Part shown: positions 27,098 through 38,100 of the stretch, one piece after another
How the letters are laid out: each line of letters starts with the position of its first letter
Position numbering within the stretch: position 1 is the stretch's first letter
Origin: a virus
Direction: 5' to 3' (one strand)
Length of the DNA stretch: 64,000 nt
Virus record (IMG/VR): IMGVR_UViG_3300046820_002141
Location: 1-64,000 of that record
Translations under genes and position numbers: made by a program
The notes under the pieces: model-generated
What the model was told of the DNA's origin: nothing
Database searches by the model: none
Seen by the model: the letters and a program-made list of their open reading frames with translations, nothing else

Positions 27098-27338
27098 AAT
27101 TTATTATAGTTTCATCTTGATAATCACGTTCTCTTTGTAGGAAAGACAACAATAGTTCTTTGTTTGATAACTTTAGTGACTTAATTGAATCTCTTAATTG
27201 TTCTACTTGACGCGATGACGTGACTACCTTTGGTTGTTCTTCCTCATACTTAAAATTATTCTTTAAAAGAAAGATGTAAGCCAAAAGTATTATAATGGCA
27301 AAAATAAAGATATAATCCTTTAATTTACTCTTGTTCAT
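26910..27338 (-). CDS. Membrane-anchored coiled-coil protein, spanin-like
   Basis: A 142-residue protein with a short basic N-terminus (MNKSKLKDY), one membrane helix (about 10-25, 'IFIFAIIILLAYIFLL') and a periplasmic coiled coil (about 42-75). This is the layout of inner-membrane spanins, which act in the last step of lysis. The following gene starts inside it in a different frame, as in Rz/Rz1 pairs. Its start overlaps the HNH endonuclease stop by 14 bases. The spanin role is plausible but unproven. Confidence 0.55.
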   Translation of the reverse strand: MNKSKLKDYIFIFAIIILLAYIFLLKNNFKYEEEQPKVVTSSRQVEQLRDSIKSLKLSNKELLLSFLQRERDYQDETIINYETNITKLTPSIGTYVDRDRDKLWSDYTSKEDSVPRGHWNILNQKTGGRSIKEISVEGFLQK

Positions 27339-27846
27339 TATCTAATAATAAGGATAATTTGTTAAAATTCAAGAGACTGATAAATTCAATCCAAGTTTCT
27401 AAATCATTTTCATTTCTACCTATGTTTGCTGAGTAACAACAAAGAACTACGTTATCTTTTGTATAGCCTTTATTTCTATCTAATCTATCTATTGATGGTT
27501 GTTGGGGGTGTTTAGACTTACTTGAGGGGATTAATGGTATTTTAAACCAATAGCAAAGTCCTTTTTGATTTTCAAACATTTCATTTATATCGGCAACAGT
27601 TAATGTATTTTCAATATTTCTATGTTTTGAATCGTGTATTAAAGTATTTTGCCAAAGTCTGACTCTTCTTTCCTTTTGTTTTTTACCTTCAAGTTTTCTA
27701 AATTCTAAATTTTTTCTTTTTTCTCTTTTATATTCTCTGGTCACATTTAATATACATAATTTACATTTTTTCCCCCTTTGTGATTTGTAAAAATCATCTA
27801 CAGGTTTTGCTTCACCGCAAATATTACAAGTTTTATGTGTTTCCAT
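27325..27846 (-). CDS. HNH endonuclease with zinc-finger-like Cys pairs
   Basis: A 173-residue protein from ATG 27846. Residues about 4-31 carry two Cys pairs ('CNICGEAKPVDDFY', 'KCKLC') typical of phage HNH proteins. The nuclease core is about 118-150: 'PSIDRLDRNKGYTKDNVVLC', matching the D-R-L-D....G-Y-T..N..... pattern. Such free-standing enzymes are often homing endonucleases that nick DNA at intron-less alleles. It sits between small accessory genes with its own ATATTTATA motif 3 bases upstream. Confidence 0.8.
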   Translation of the reverse strand: METHKTCNICGEAKPVDDFYKSQRGKKCKLCILNVTREYKREKRKNLEFRKLEGKKQKERRVRLWQNTLIHDSKHRNIENTLTVADINEMFENQKGLCYWFKIPLIPSSKSKHPQQPSIDRLDRNKGYTKDNVVLCCYSANIGRNENDLETWIEFISLLNFNKLSLLLDNEQE

Positions 27847-27849
27847 ATA

Positions 27850-27858
27850 TATAAATAT
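27850..27858 (-). promoter_or_regulatory. ATATTTATA motif before the HNH gene
   Basis: Exact minus-sense nonamer, 3 bases before the ATG at 27846 and just downstream of the terminator at 27881-27908. Confidence 0.5.
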
Positions 27859-27880
27859 ACGGATATACTTAAAAATACAA

Positions 27881-27908
27881 AAAAAAGAAGAATTACTTCT
27901 TCTTTTTT
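27881..27908 (-). terminator. Hairpin terminator overlapping the end of the 28372 gene
   Basis: AAAAAAGAAGAA / TTAC / TTCTTCTTTTTT is a perfect 12-bp inverted repeat with a 4-base loop. In the minus sense it ends in a T-run. It includes the Lys-rich last codons and stop of the gene ending at 27893. Confidence 0.7.
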
Positions 27909-28372
27909 GAACCACAATATGGTGGAGAACATCTTTTTTTACCATCTAATCCAGGCATCCTTCCTTTACATACTTGAACTCCGTAACCTGAGCTATATGC
28001 GGAAGGAAATACTTTAAACTTCGCCTTTGCGGCAGCGTAACCTCTTGAACACAATTTCGTACCGGCCTTTTTACGACCTTCCATCATAACCATTTCTTCT
28101 TCATCTGATTGGTCATCTAAATCACTTTCATCAGAAGTTTCATTCATTAAAAAATCAAACACTTGGTCCATATTATTCTTCGCTTCGGCAATATGGTCCT
28201 GTGCCCAATCGTGACCGTTGTCCAAAATAGAATCTATCTCATCTCTATTTTTACTTAACAATATATCACATTGTCTTCTCATTTGTTCTAAATTGGAAAA
28301 GAACATGTATCTGTCAGAAGTTTGTTCTTCTAATACTTTTTTAATTAGATTTTGTAGTTTGTTGTTTTTCAT
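27893..28372 (-). CDS. Tagged Cys-rich phage protein
   Basis: A 159-residue protein. It begins with the tag helix 'MKNNKLQNLIKKVLEEQ' (L-E-E). Residues about 22-65 are helical, followed by an acidic stretch (about 78-95), then a basic Cys-containing domain (about 100-159): 'TKLCSRGYAAAKAKFKVFPS', 'GVQVCKGR', 'CSPPYCG'. This C-terminal module resembles small Cys-containing domains in T4-like phage proteins and pairs conceptually with the DUF5872-like gene at 25394. The start overlaps nothing; the upstream gene ends 1 base before. Function unknown. Confidence 0.65.
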   Translation of the reverse strand: MKNNKLQNLIKKVLEEQTSDRYMFFSNLEQMRRQCDILLSKNRDEIDSILDNGHDWAQDHIAEAKNNMDQVFDFLMNETSDESDLDDQSDEEEMVMMEGRKKAGTKLCSRGYAAAKAKFKVFPSAYSSGYGVQVCKGRMPGLDGKKRCSPPYCGSKKKK

Positions 28373-28373
28373 T

Positions 28374-28877
28374 TTAAACCGCTTCGTTTCCTTTTATTTC
28401 TTCACATACGTTATCTAAAAAATTCTCCACTTCATGCTCTAAACCTTCGTATTTTTCAAATAAATTTATACCATCGGCATCCTCAAAATTACAGGTTGAG
28501 TATGTTCCATTAGGTTCACAATAAATTTCACCATAGAACTCATCATTATTAATTTCCAAATAACCACTGTGAATCATTTCATCAGGAGTATCTTCAGTTG
28601 ACTCGTATTTAAATGTCATATCAACTCCACCTATATTATCTGAAAACCTATGTTCATAATCAAATGATTGAGACCTTGTTACAAGTTCCTCATCATCTTT
28701 ATATTCTCCTGTTTCAGAATAATGTCTGAGATACGATTGTTCTTTTGGAGTTAGTCCATCAAAACCAACACGGTTTATCTTATCCAAAATTGAATCAATT
28801 TCAGACTGACCTTCTTTTATAATACGTTTAATAACGTTAATTAATTCTGATTCTGTTAATCTTACTACTTTCTTCAT
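28374..28877 (-). CDS. Tagged protein with DUF6576-like motif
   Basis: A 167-residue acidic protein beginning 'MKKVVRLTESELINVIKRI' and reaching the I-K-E signature at about 20-22. Residues about 25-58 ('IDSILDKINRVGFDGLTPKE') match the short helical motif known as DUF6576 at the C-terminus of Bacteroidota rhomboid proteins, another hint of the host phylum. The rest is acidic and beta-like. It is packed between two other small genes. Function unknown; packaged cargo is a possibility from the tag. Confidence 0.65.
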   Translation of the reverse strand: MKKVVRLTESELINVIKRIIKEGQSEIDSILDKINRVGFDGLTPKEQSYLRHYSETGEYKDDEELVTRSQSFDYEHRFSDNIGGVDMTFKYESTEDTPDEMIHSGYLEINNDEFYGEIYCEPNGTYSTCNFEDADGINLFEKYEGLEHEVENFLDNVCEEIKGNEAV

Positions 28878-28883
28878 AATTAA

Positions 28884-29099
28884 TTATCCGTTTAAACCAA
28901 ATGGTCCCCCTAAAACTACCGAGTCAAGTAATACAACTGTTTTACCTCCTAAGGTACTCCATACGGGATGCGGAGGAGCTATCGTAGTGACAACTTCTCC
29001 GCATAGTTCTTGACAAATTTCATTTGGTGTTCCCGCCGATAATGGTGCAAACGCTCCCGCGATGTCACCATAATAATATACCGGATTTATATCTGCCAT
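28884..29099 (-). CDS. Hypothetical protein, 71 aa
   Basis: A small Gly/Pro/Ala-rich protein ('MADINPVYYYGDIAGAFAPL') with two Cys, no tag and no membrane segment. It follows the giant adhesin gene (stop 29138), with an exact ATATTTATA motif 16 bases upstream. Location suggests a fibre-associated accessory protein or chaperone. Confidence 0.6.
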   Translation of the reverse strand: MADINPVYYYGDIAGAFAPLSAGTPNEICQELCGEVVTTIAPPHPVWSTLGGKTVVLLDSVVLGGPFGLNG

Positions 29100-29115
29100 T
29101 GTTTTGTTTTTATTA

Positions 29116-29124
29116 TATAAATAT
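29116..29124 (-). promoter_or_regulatory. ATATTTATA motif before the 29099 gene
   Basis: Exact minus-sense nonamer in the 38-base gap between the giant adhesin stop and the ATG at 29099, 16 bases upstream of that start. Confidence 0.5.
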
Positions 29125-29137
29125 CATTTATTTTTTA

Positions 29138-32100
29138 TTATACACCAGAGTCTCCCACAAAACTCCAAGAATAATTTGAGATTATGGAACTTCTAGCCGT
29201 TCCGCCCGCACCTGCAGATGTATATGTTAAACCATACGCTCCAAAATACCTTCCAGTTTGTAATGTTAAATTAGCCCATCCTACCAAAGTATTATCATAA
29301 TTCGCAGTTGATATTCCACAGTAGGCCATAAAGTCACTAAAACCAGATACATTAGAAATATCCCAACTACCTAAATTTTGATTAAATGAAGTTGCACTAT
29401 ATAACATGTTAGATACTGAAATTACATTAGAAACATCCCAAGTACTAATATCATCATTAAAATTAATACATCCATTAAACATATTACCAAGATTAGTTAC
29501 GCCAGAAACATTCCAACTTGATATATTGTTTATTGTCGTTATTGAAGTACAACCTGGGAACATATTTAGAGTATTAGTAACACCATTAAAGTCATAGGTA
29601 TCCGTAACGCCTGTTAATACCAAGTTACTACATCCACTAAATGATGCCGCTTGGCCAAATACATTTTTAACATTATTCCATTGTTTTATTTCTAATAATT
29701 TATTATTTTCAGTTGGAGCATTAGACGATGCCCATCCCGTGATAGTTCCGGTAATGGTGATAGTCCATGTACCACTACCTGAATACGTATGTGTTCTATT
29801 TGCAAAAGTATTTGCAGATACAGAACCATCACCCCAATCAATTGTTCCTGAGTAAGTACCAATTCCATTGTAAGGTAATGTAACTGATGAACCTGACCAT
29901 ACACTTATAAATGCCTTTTCAGGTTGAGTTGGTGTTGGAGTAATAGTTGGTGTTAAAGTGTTGGATGGTGTAGGTGTTGGAGTTCCAGGACATCTACCAT
30001 CAGAACAAGGTCCATTATTGGTTTGAACTACAGATGGGTCTGTGCTAATCACTGATGTACAACAGAATCTTGTACTACTACCCGCTTGTAACTTAATGTA
30101 AATCTCATAACTTTCACAACTCATTAACGTGATTTCAACTTCAGTTGTTCCGGTATTTTCAAAACTTAAACATAAACAACTTTGAGTTGGTGTTACTGTT
30201 TTTGTAATGGTAGGACTTTGAGTTGTTGTTTCAGTAACACTTGGAGTGTAGGTTATAGTTGCTGTTATTGTTTTAGTTACTGTTGGAGTCGGAGTTGATG
30301 TTTGAGTTGGTTCTATAGTGGTAGTTATAGTTGGAGTTATAGTTTTTGTAACTGTTGCCGTTTTAGTTACAGTTGGTGTTTTAGTTACTGAAGGAGTTGG
30401 TGTTGGCGGTACTTCTGTAACGTTATCTGAACCTAACCAAAAATCAAGTATTTCATAAATTTCAGGTCCTCCTGTTGAGAATATTGGTCCATCGGTCAAA
30501 ACTTTATCAATTTGACTCTCAGTCATAGTTCTGTTGATTACGTAATCCGATTTTCCGGCCTCTCTAACCAAAAGTTTAACTTGATAAATTTCATTACATT
30601 CAGAACATGATGTGTAGTAAGTGTTACCTTCTGAATAGAAAATATTAGTATCACCTGAGACAACAATACTACCTACATATCCACAAATCACAGTACTTTG
30701 GTTCACTCTTGCTTTAACAACATTATTTGTTGGAGCGGTTGGTAAGTAAACAAATCCTAAAGTACCGTTACATCCTGTAAATTCGTAAAGTTGATATCTA
30801 CCTCCAGCGTAAATCTTAACTAATCTATCGTATGGAGTTTCAAATTCGCCTCCGACGTATAATTCTAAAGTATTTGGTTTAATAAATGTTTTAGATATTG
30901 GTCCGTCAAATGCTGATAAATCAGGGAATGTATCGTCAATAAGTCCATTACTATTAAGTCTTGTTAAACCTGATAATCCACAAGTAGAACCATTAACATC
31001 TTCGTAACAATCAAAATAACCTCCAATAATTAGTTTTCCATCAAATTGTTCAGATACCGATAAAACGTATCCATCAAAACCTGTCGTTGATGAGAATGTT
31101 TGGTCAACATAACCATTAGATTTCAATTTAACAATGTTTGTAGGTGTATTAACTCCTTGGAATGTTGTAAGCCAAGAATTTGAATCCGAATCTCCTCCCA
31201 CGACTAATATAGTACCGTTATAGAATGCTACTACATCCGATACATTTGGAGTGTAACTTGAAGAAACATTAAATCCTCCCTTATAATTAGTTAATAATGA
31301 ACCATCACTATTTAATCTAACTAAACCTCTAGCGGTACCTCCTTGATATTGTGTGAATTTACCTCCAACAACTATTGTTTTATCACTTAAACTCTTAACA
31401 ACGTTTACAGGTCCGTTAAATCCGTTACCTACTTTGAATGTGGTATCTAAATTTCCATTTTTGGTTAATTTAACTAAATTTGTGTATGATGAGGTCATTC
31501 CTGTAACAGTAAAATCTCCTCCCACAATGATACTTCCGTCAGTATTAACAAATGTTGAGTTAACGATGCCACTTATAGAATTTTGTATAAATGTTGAATC
31601 AAAAGTACCGTCATTATTCAATTTAATTAAGTTGTTAACCGAAGTTTCATTGTACATTGTAAACTCACCACCAACTAAAATCTTATTATCATTTAAAACT
31701 GTTAATGACTTAACTTGTGCGGTATCTCCATCACCATTATTAGTCACACCATTACCAATTAACAATGGAGTTTTAGTACTAAATTGTGGTAAATTTAATT
31801 GTCCTCCGTTAGAGTTAAATCTATAAGCCTTTAATGATGAACCATCAAAAATTTGTTGATATCTATCAGAACCGTTACTAATACCACTATTTGGATTAAC
31901 TAAACCTTTTGTTTTATTACTGTTTATTATAACATCAAATACTCCAGGATTATTAGAATAGAATTTATAGATAATATCAGTAAATCCAAGATTGGCTTCG
32001 TCAGCACATTGGAATGTAGCACTTACTGAACCTCCGCAAGGTATACTAATTGTTACGACATTTGTACCGGGACCAAACGCATATCCCTGATAATTCCAAG

Positions 32101-35100
32101 TACCGGCTGCATTAAACACAGGACTATTAGAAATTCCGCTTCCCTGCAGATTATCATCTACTGAAATTGATATAGTACTTCCGGCAGATGGTGTAACTGA
32201 GAAATAGTAATCAAAGTATCCTGGACCTCCATTTAGTTGGTCACCAATGTTAATAGTAATAGTTTGACATTGTCCTGCTGGTATTGAGTAAACAATTGGC
32301 GCTGGCGGGAATGCGTATGGAGTACAATTCACGTTATAAACCTGAGTAGTACAAGGTCCGCATAAATTGTCTTTAGTTCTTGTAACAGTTGGAGTACTAG
32401 TTTTTGTAATAGTTGGGGTTATTGTTGTTGTTACTGTTGGGGTATTAGTAACGGTACTAGTAACAGTCAATGTTGGTGTAACTGTAACCGTTTTAGTTAA
32501 TGTTGGTGTTTGAGTTACTGTTTGTGTAGTTGTAACAGTTTGAGTTTGAGTTACTGTTGATGTTTTTGTGACTGTTGGAGTAACAGTTACAGTTTGAGTT
32601 TGAGTTGATGTAATTGTAGGTGTTATAGTAGACGTTGGAGTGGCGGTTAAAGTTTTAGTCACAGTTGGAGTGGCAGTAACTGTACTTGTTTGTGTTGGAG
32701 TTGGGCTAGGTGCAAAACATGAATAGTTATTATTTACAAGATAACATTCGTCTGAAATAGTTGCAGTTACATTTTCATTGTTAATAGTAAATGCACCATT
32801 GTAAACACAAACCGAAGCCGTATTATTAACTCCGGCAAATACCGTAACTTGGTCATCCTCGAAGAAACAGTTAATGAAAGGAATAATAACACTAGTGTTA
32901 TTATTATTATTTGTAAATGTGAAGCAATAACAACCTTGAGGTGTACGAGTACGAGTAACTGTTGATGTTTGTGTTAATGTTGCTGTTATTGTTTGTGTTA
33001 GAGTTGGTGTCTGTGTTACAGTTGGTGTTACTGTAGATGTTTTTGTTACTGTTTGTGTAACTGTAGGACTAACTGTTAATGATGATGTAATTGTTTGAGA
33101 AATAGTAACTGTTGGAGTTATAGTTGGGGTTACTGTTGGTGTTTGAGTTATAGTTTTTGTTGGTGTGGGTGATTCATTAGGGGAAATGTTACAATCATTA
33201 TTTCCACAACACTGTTGACCTTGAGTAATGATTATTAAATCTTGGATTTCGCTTAAGTTTAATAAAGGAAGAGGACTACAAATATTGACAGAACCTAAAG
33301 CAAATATAGTTTCAGTATCAACATTTAACCCTCCATCACAAAGTACATACTCTATGGTGACAGATTGATTATCGGTTATATTAAATATATTATAACAATA
33401 ACAAGGTATTTGATTACCATAACCACAATCAATTAATTTTGTTGGTGTAATAGTAGGTGTAATTGTAGTTGTTTTTGTAATAGTTGGTGTTAAAGTTTTT
33501 GTTGGTGTTGGAGTAGGGCTATTAGGGACCGGAAGGCAGGTTATCGCGAACTCCATTATCCCCCCACAAGGTCTATCAAAAGTTAAAGTCGCGATAGGGT
33601 TAGGGGTATTATTAGAAGGAATATACAGAATTGGTAAATCTCCCATATTAGTACCTGGCGGGAATATTTCATTTACAAGAATATTACCATTATGGTCTGT
33701 TACTGTAACGGTTACATTGGACCATGGGGGACTATTAATATCCCACATATTAAGTCGCAGGTCTCCGACAAATAAATTAGGAGAATTTAATTCAACTACA
33801 AAAGTCCTACATTCTGTACCTAATCCCGCTCCTAAAGTCACTGGAGAGGTCGGACAATCATATGAAAGATAGACAGTTTCACAAGTTCCGCATGGATTAG
33901 TTGGAGTAACCGTTGGGGTTCTAGTGATTGTTTTAGTAATTGTTGGTGTTGGTGTTGGGGACTCATTTTTTGTAGGAGTTACTGTAGATGTATTAGTAAT
34001 TGTTGGTGTTATTGTAATCGTATGTGTTATTGTTGGAGTTATGGTTAAAGTTTTTGTTACGGTAGGTGTTACGGTAGGTGTTTTGGTACTGGTAGGTGTT
34101 TGAGTTTTAGTTCCGGTAACTGTAGGCGTCACAGTTGGAGTTTTGGTGTTTGTTGGTGTTGGTGTTGGACTTACAGGTTGACAAGAATCAAAATTACATA
34201 AAATTCCAGGTTGAGCGGTTACATCCCCAACAGTTGCTATAGGTTGAATACCTTGCGGTTGACCTAGTTGAACACACACATAGAATTCTGTACCTTCGGA
34301 CGGCATTAATACGGTCGTTGGTTCCGCAGGATGGAATACCCCACATGGGAAATATCTAAATCCACCAGCATTAGGTCCTATATATGTAACCACATGACAT
34401 ACACAAGGAGGTGGAGTTTCACAATCTAAATCAGAATTACATTGAGTATCCACACTTACTATTTCATATTTTGAACCTTGTAAAGGATATTCAGTACAAA
34501 AAGTTTGGAATGGTTGGTTATTATTTAAAGGTAATGTAATCTGAGAATTTGGTTGGTCACATGGTCTATAAGTAACAAAACCAGAAGCGTTAGGAACACC
34601 CCATAACGTAAATTGAACTGTTGTACATCTACAAACTCTTCCTGTTTGAGTAACAGTATTGGTTTGTGTTATTGTTTTGGTAATTGTTTTAGTTACAGTT
34701 GGTGTATTAGTTCTTGTAGGTGTTTTTGTTGGTGTTACTGTGCTTGTTGCTGTTGGAGTAGGTGTTATTGCCTGACAATCATTAGGAGAATATGTACAAA
34801 CTTGTCCAACTTCAACGGCAATTACCGAAGAAACGAATGATATTTTAGCAACACAATCAGTTATTGTTAATACAAAATTGACATTGTCAGGACCAAAAAC
34901 ATAATTATTGGTACCGCCTTCACAATCTTCATAACTTAGTCTACCAAGTACTGGATTCCCGATACTATTGTAGGTTGGAATCCAAGTAAATGTTGTACAT
35001 CTACAAGTAGGGTCAGATATACAACCTGCTATAGAGTTACAAGATACAGTATCATCTATCAATTGTATATTTGGGTCATATGTTGGTACATCACTTGAAC

Positions 35101-38100
35101 ATATACTAATAACCGCAAAATCATAAGTTAAAGTTACCGTGGTTTGTGATGTTGATGTACATGGTGTATATGTTATTTGACCAAAATCAAAAAATCCTTC
35201 GTCCAACATAAAAGTATAACAAAAACAATCTTGTAAAGTTGGAGTAGGTGTTGAGGTTAATGTTTGAGTTACTGTTTTTGTTGGTGTTATAGTTCTTGTT
35301 GGTGTATTAGTAATAGTTCTTGTTGGTGTTTTGGTTGGTGTTGGTGTTGGTGTTTCAGTTAATTGTACACAATTTTGTCCTTCCTCGCATAAATCACCGA
35401 TTTCGACTAGTTGAGCATATGTTAATGCCGGCACTGTTCCTGATTGTACGCAAATTGTTAAAGTTGAACCATTAATTGTGTTAGGACCAATTGGTGTAAC
35501 AATTGTTTGACTAATTCCGTTTGTTCCACATGGGTTGTATTTTACGTTACCATCAATTGGAGTTCCATTAGGACTAAATGCCGGTGTCCATACGTAAGTA
35601 ACACATCTACAATAAGGAGGGTTAGGGCAGTCACCTACTGGTCCAATTGAAAACTGGTCACAAACATCGGTAATTTCCTCTAATTCAACTAAAGAAGGGT
35701 TTGAAATTGTAAAGTCATAAACGCATATATTCCAGTAAGGTCTGGCGGTACTCGCGTTTGATGAAAATAAATTTCCAAACCCTAGAGTAAAATCAGTAGT
35801 ATTTGCAAATCCACATCTTCTTACTGTTATTGTACTATTAGGGTCAGTTGGACCTCCAATATATACAAATCTATGACAACGACAAATTGGGTCTTTAGTG
35901 GAAGTAACTGTTCTTGTAGGTGTTTTTGTTACAGTTGGTGTTACCGTTTTTGTGACAGTTCTTGTTGGTGTTTTTGTTGGTGTTTTTGTTAGTGTTGCGG
36001 TTACAGTAGGTGTTGGTGTTATTGATGGAGGTAATTCAACGGTAGAACATCTGAAATTAGATGACGCTCCAACTATTTGTCTAACATTACCGTAATTTTG
36101 GAATGGTTGTCCTTGTATAAATGGTGTTAATGTTCCATTAATAGTATTAAGAACAAAAAGTCTTGTATCCGATAATGTATTGTTAGTTTGATTAAATATA
36201 AAAATATTATCACAGTTTACTATAATACCGTTAAGTCTAACTGGCTCAATTGCCGAACTAAAACTATTATAAGGAATTATTATTCCTGATTCTAAAACTC
36301 CGGTTGAAATATTCCACTGATAAATTCTGTTTTGATTAGTACCTCCATCAATCCAAACATTAGAATATCCTGCAAAAATTATTTTACTAGGATTATCGTT
36401 ACTATCTCTCGTAACTATAAAATCACCACCAGCAATAGGATTAGCTGTTGAAATTGGATTTGTATTGACATTACATGGAATTATTATATTTGGTACTAAT
36501 GGTGTTGGTACTGCCGTGAATGAACCACCACCAACACTGTAATCAACTAAAGCTAGTCTTTGTCCTTGTGATGTAGTAAAATATTGAGAAATTAATAAGT
36601 ATTGGCTATCATAAACTGTTAATGAGTCTCCTAAAATACTTCCAGCAAAGAAATTTATATTTCTTGCAAAATTCCATTGAAGTGTACTATTAATAGAATA
36701 TTCAAGTATTCTGTTTTGTGTAATACCATTTGTCAGCCTTCTTTTTTGTAAAATCCAACCTCTACCTGTGCTAGTGATTGGGTCCCATGTGTGTGCGATA
36801 TCTGTCCATCTAGCATCAGTAGTCACTTGAGATGTTAGAGATACTCCCCATACATTTGTTGTTGGGTTAAAGCTACGTACCTCCCATCCAAACGTATTAT
36901 TTTGAGCAATAACCGAAGTTCTAATAAGAACAAAGTTTATTTGGGTGAAGCAACATTCCTCAATATCACAAGGTGAATCTTCTAACCCACAAAGTCCTGC
37001 AATATCAATGTCAGTATTAATCGCTTGGGCTTCTAGTTGGGCTAATGACATATTGGAACAAAAACTTCCCGCAGTTGCCGGACTTCCTGGAGTTATTGAT
37101 TGTATTGGTGCAAATGTTATAGGGTTACCATTACAATCAGTGAATGAAATAGACCCAGGAATTGTTGTACTTCCATTAGGCCATTTGTACGTATAACATA
37201 AACACGGTAATAATTCGTGAGGATTACAAATTACATTAGAACTAGCACCCTTAAACGATGAGAAAGTTCCTGCCGAGTTAAACGGAGCAATTAAATTGTT
37301 ATTAAGAGTCCAAGAATTAGGGAATTGAGCAACATTTGCGATATATAAATCGGCTGAGGTATTATTTAAATTTTTAATAATATTAATGAAACCATTTGCA
37401 TCTTGGTATAAACCTGATTCTCCATTTGTAACCAAGTCTGAAGTTGGTATATTTGGTAATTCTTCTATCGTTTCTAATGCAAATGTTGTGTAATTGTATT
37501 GGTAAAGTCTATTAACAAACGGTGAATTTACACTTCTTGTGTTGAATATTAATTTATTAGTGGATGTTAACATAATGTCTCCTTGGACAATGACATCAGG
37601 TAACAAGTTAAACAATTGCTGACTAGTTACAACTCCTGAGTTTAAAGTCAATCTTATAACTCTATTAGGAGATACCGCAGTATTTGTTACTAATACTCTG
37701 TTAAAATCAACACCAGTCATTGCATTTCCAGGTTCCCAAGGGTCTGAAGCTGAATTCGATAAACTAAGAGTATAAACCGTTGGTTGGGTTGTGAATGTAA
37801 GAGTATAAGGTTGAGATTCCCATTCAAAAATTCTACTTTCGTAAAAACCTTGTGTAGACCTTAATTGTCTTGTTAATACCCATATTTTAGTTATACCGGT
37901 ACCAACATTATATGAATGAGCAATGTCTTTCAATATGTTTGAACAATCACCATTAAATCCTATTTGAGTTTGGCAAAAACCAAATCTTAATACAGAATTA
38001 TTTGATATTGGTAATCCTATTTGAGTTTGCGTTGCGGTACCTAATAATCTAACCACTTGAATTAAAACTGTACCGAATAAACCTGTTGGTCTTTCCCATA

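Noticed and set aside
31353-31826. Long open frames antisense to the giant adhesins (also near 892-1311, 39653-40057 and 4234-4545)
   Set aside because: They are low-complexity shadows of the Thr/Pro and beta-rich coding strand, without leaders or recognisable domains.
32376-34170. CRISPR array in the repeat-rich G/T tracts
   Set aside because: Repeats are imperfect, have no uniform spacers and lie in frame as Thr/Pro codons of a single large gene.
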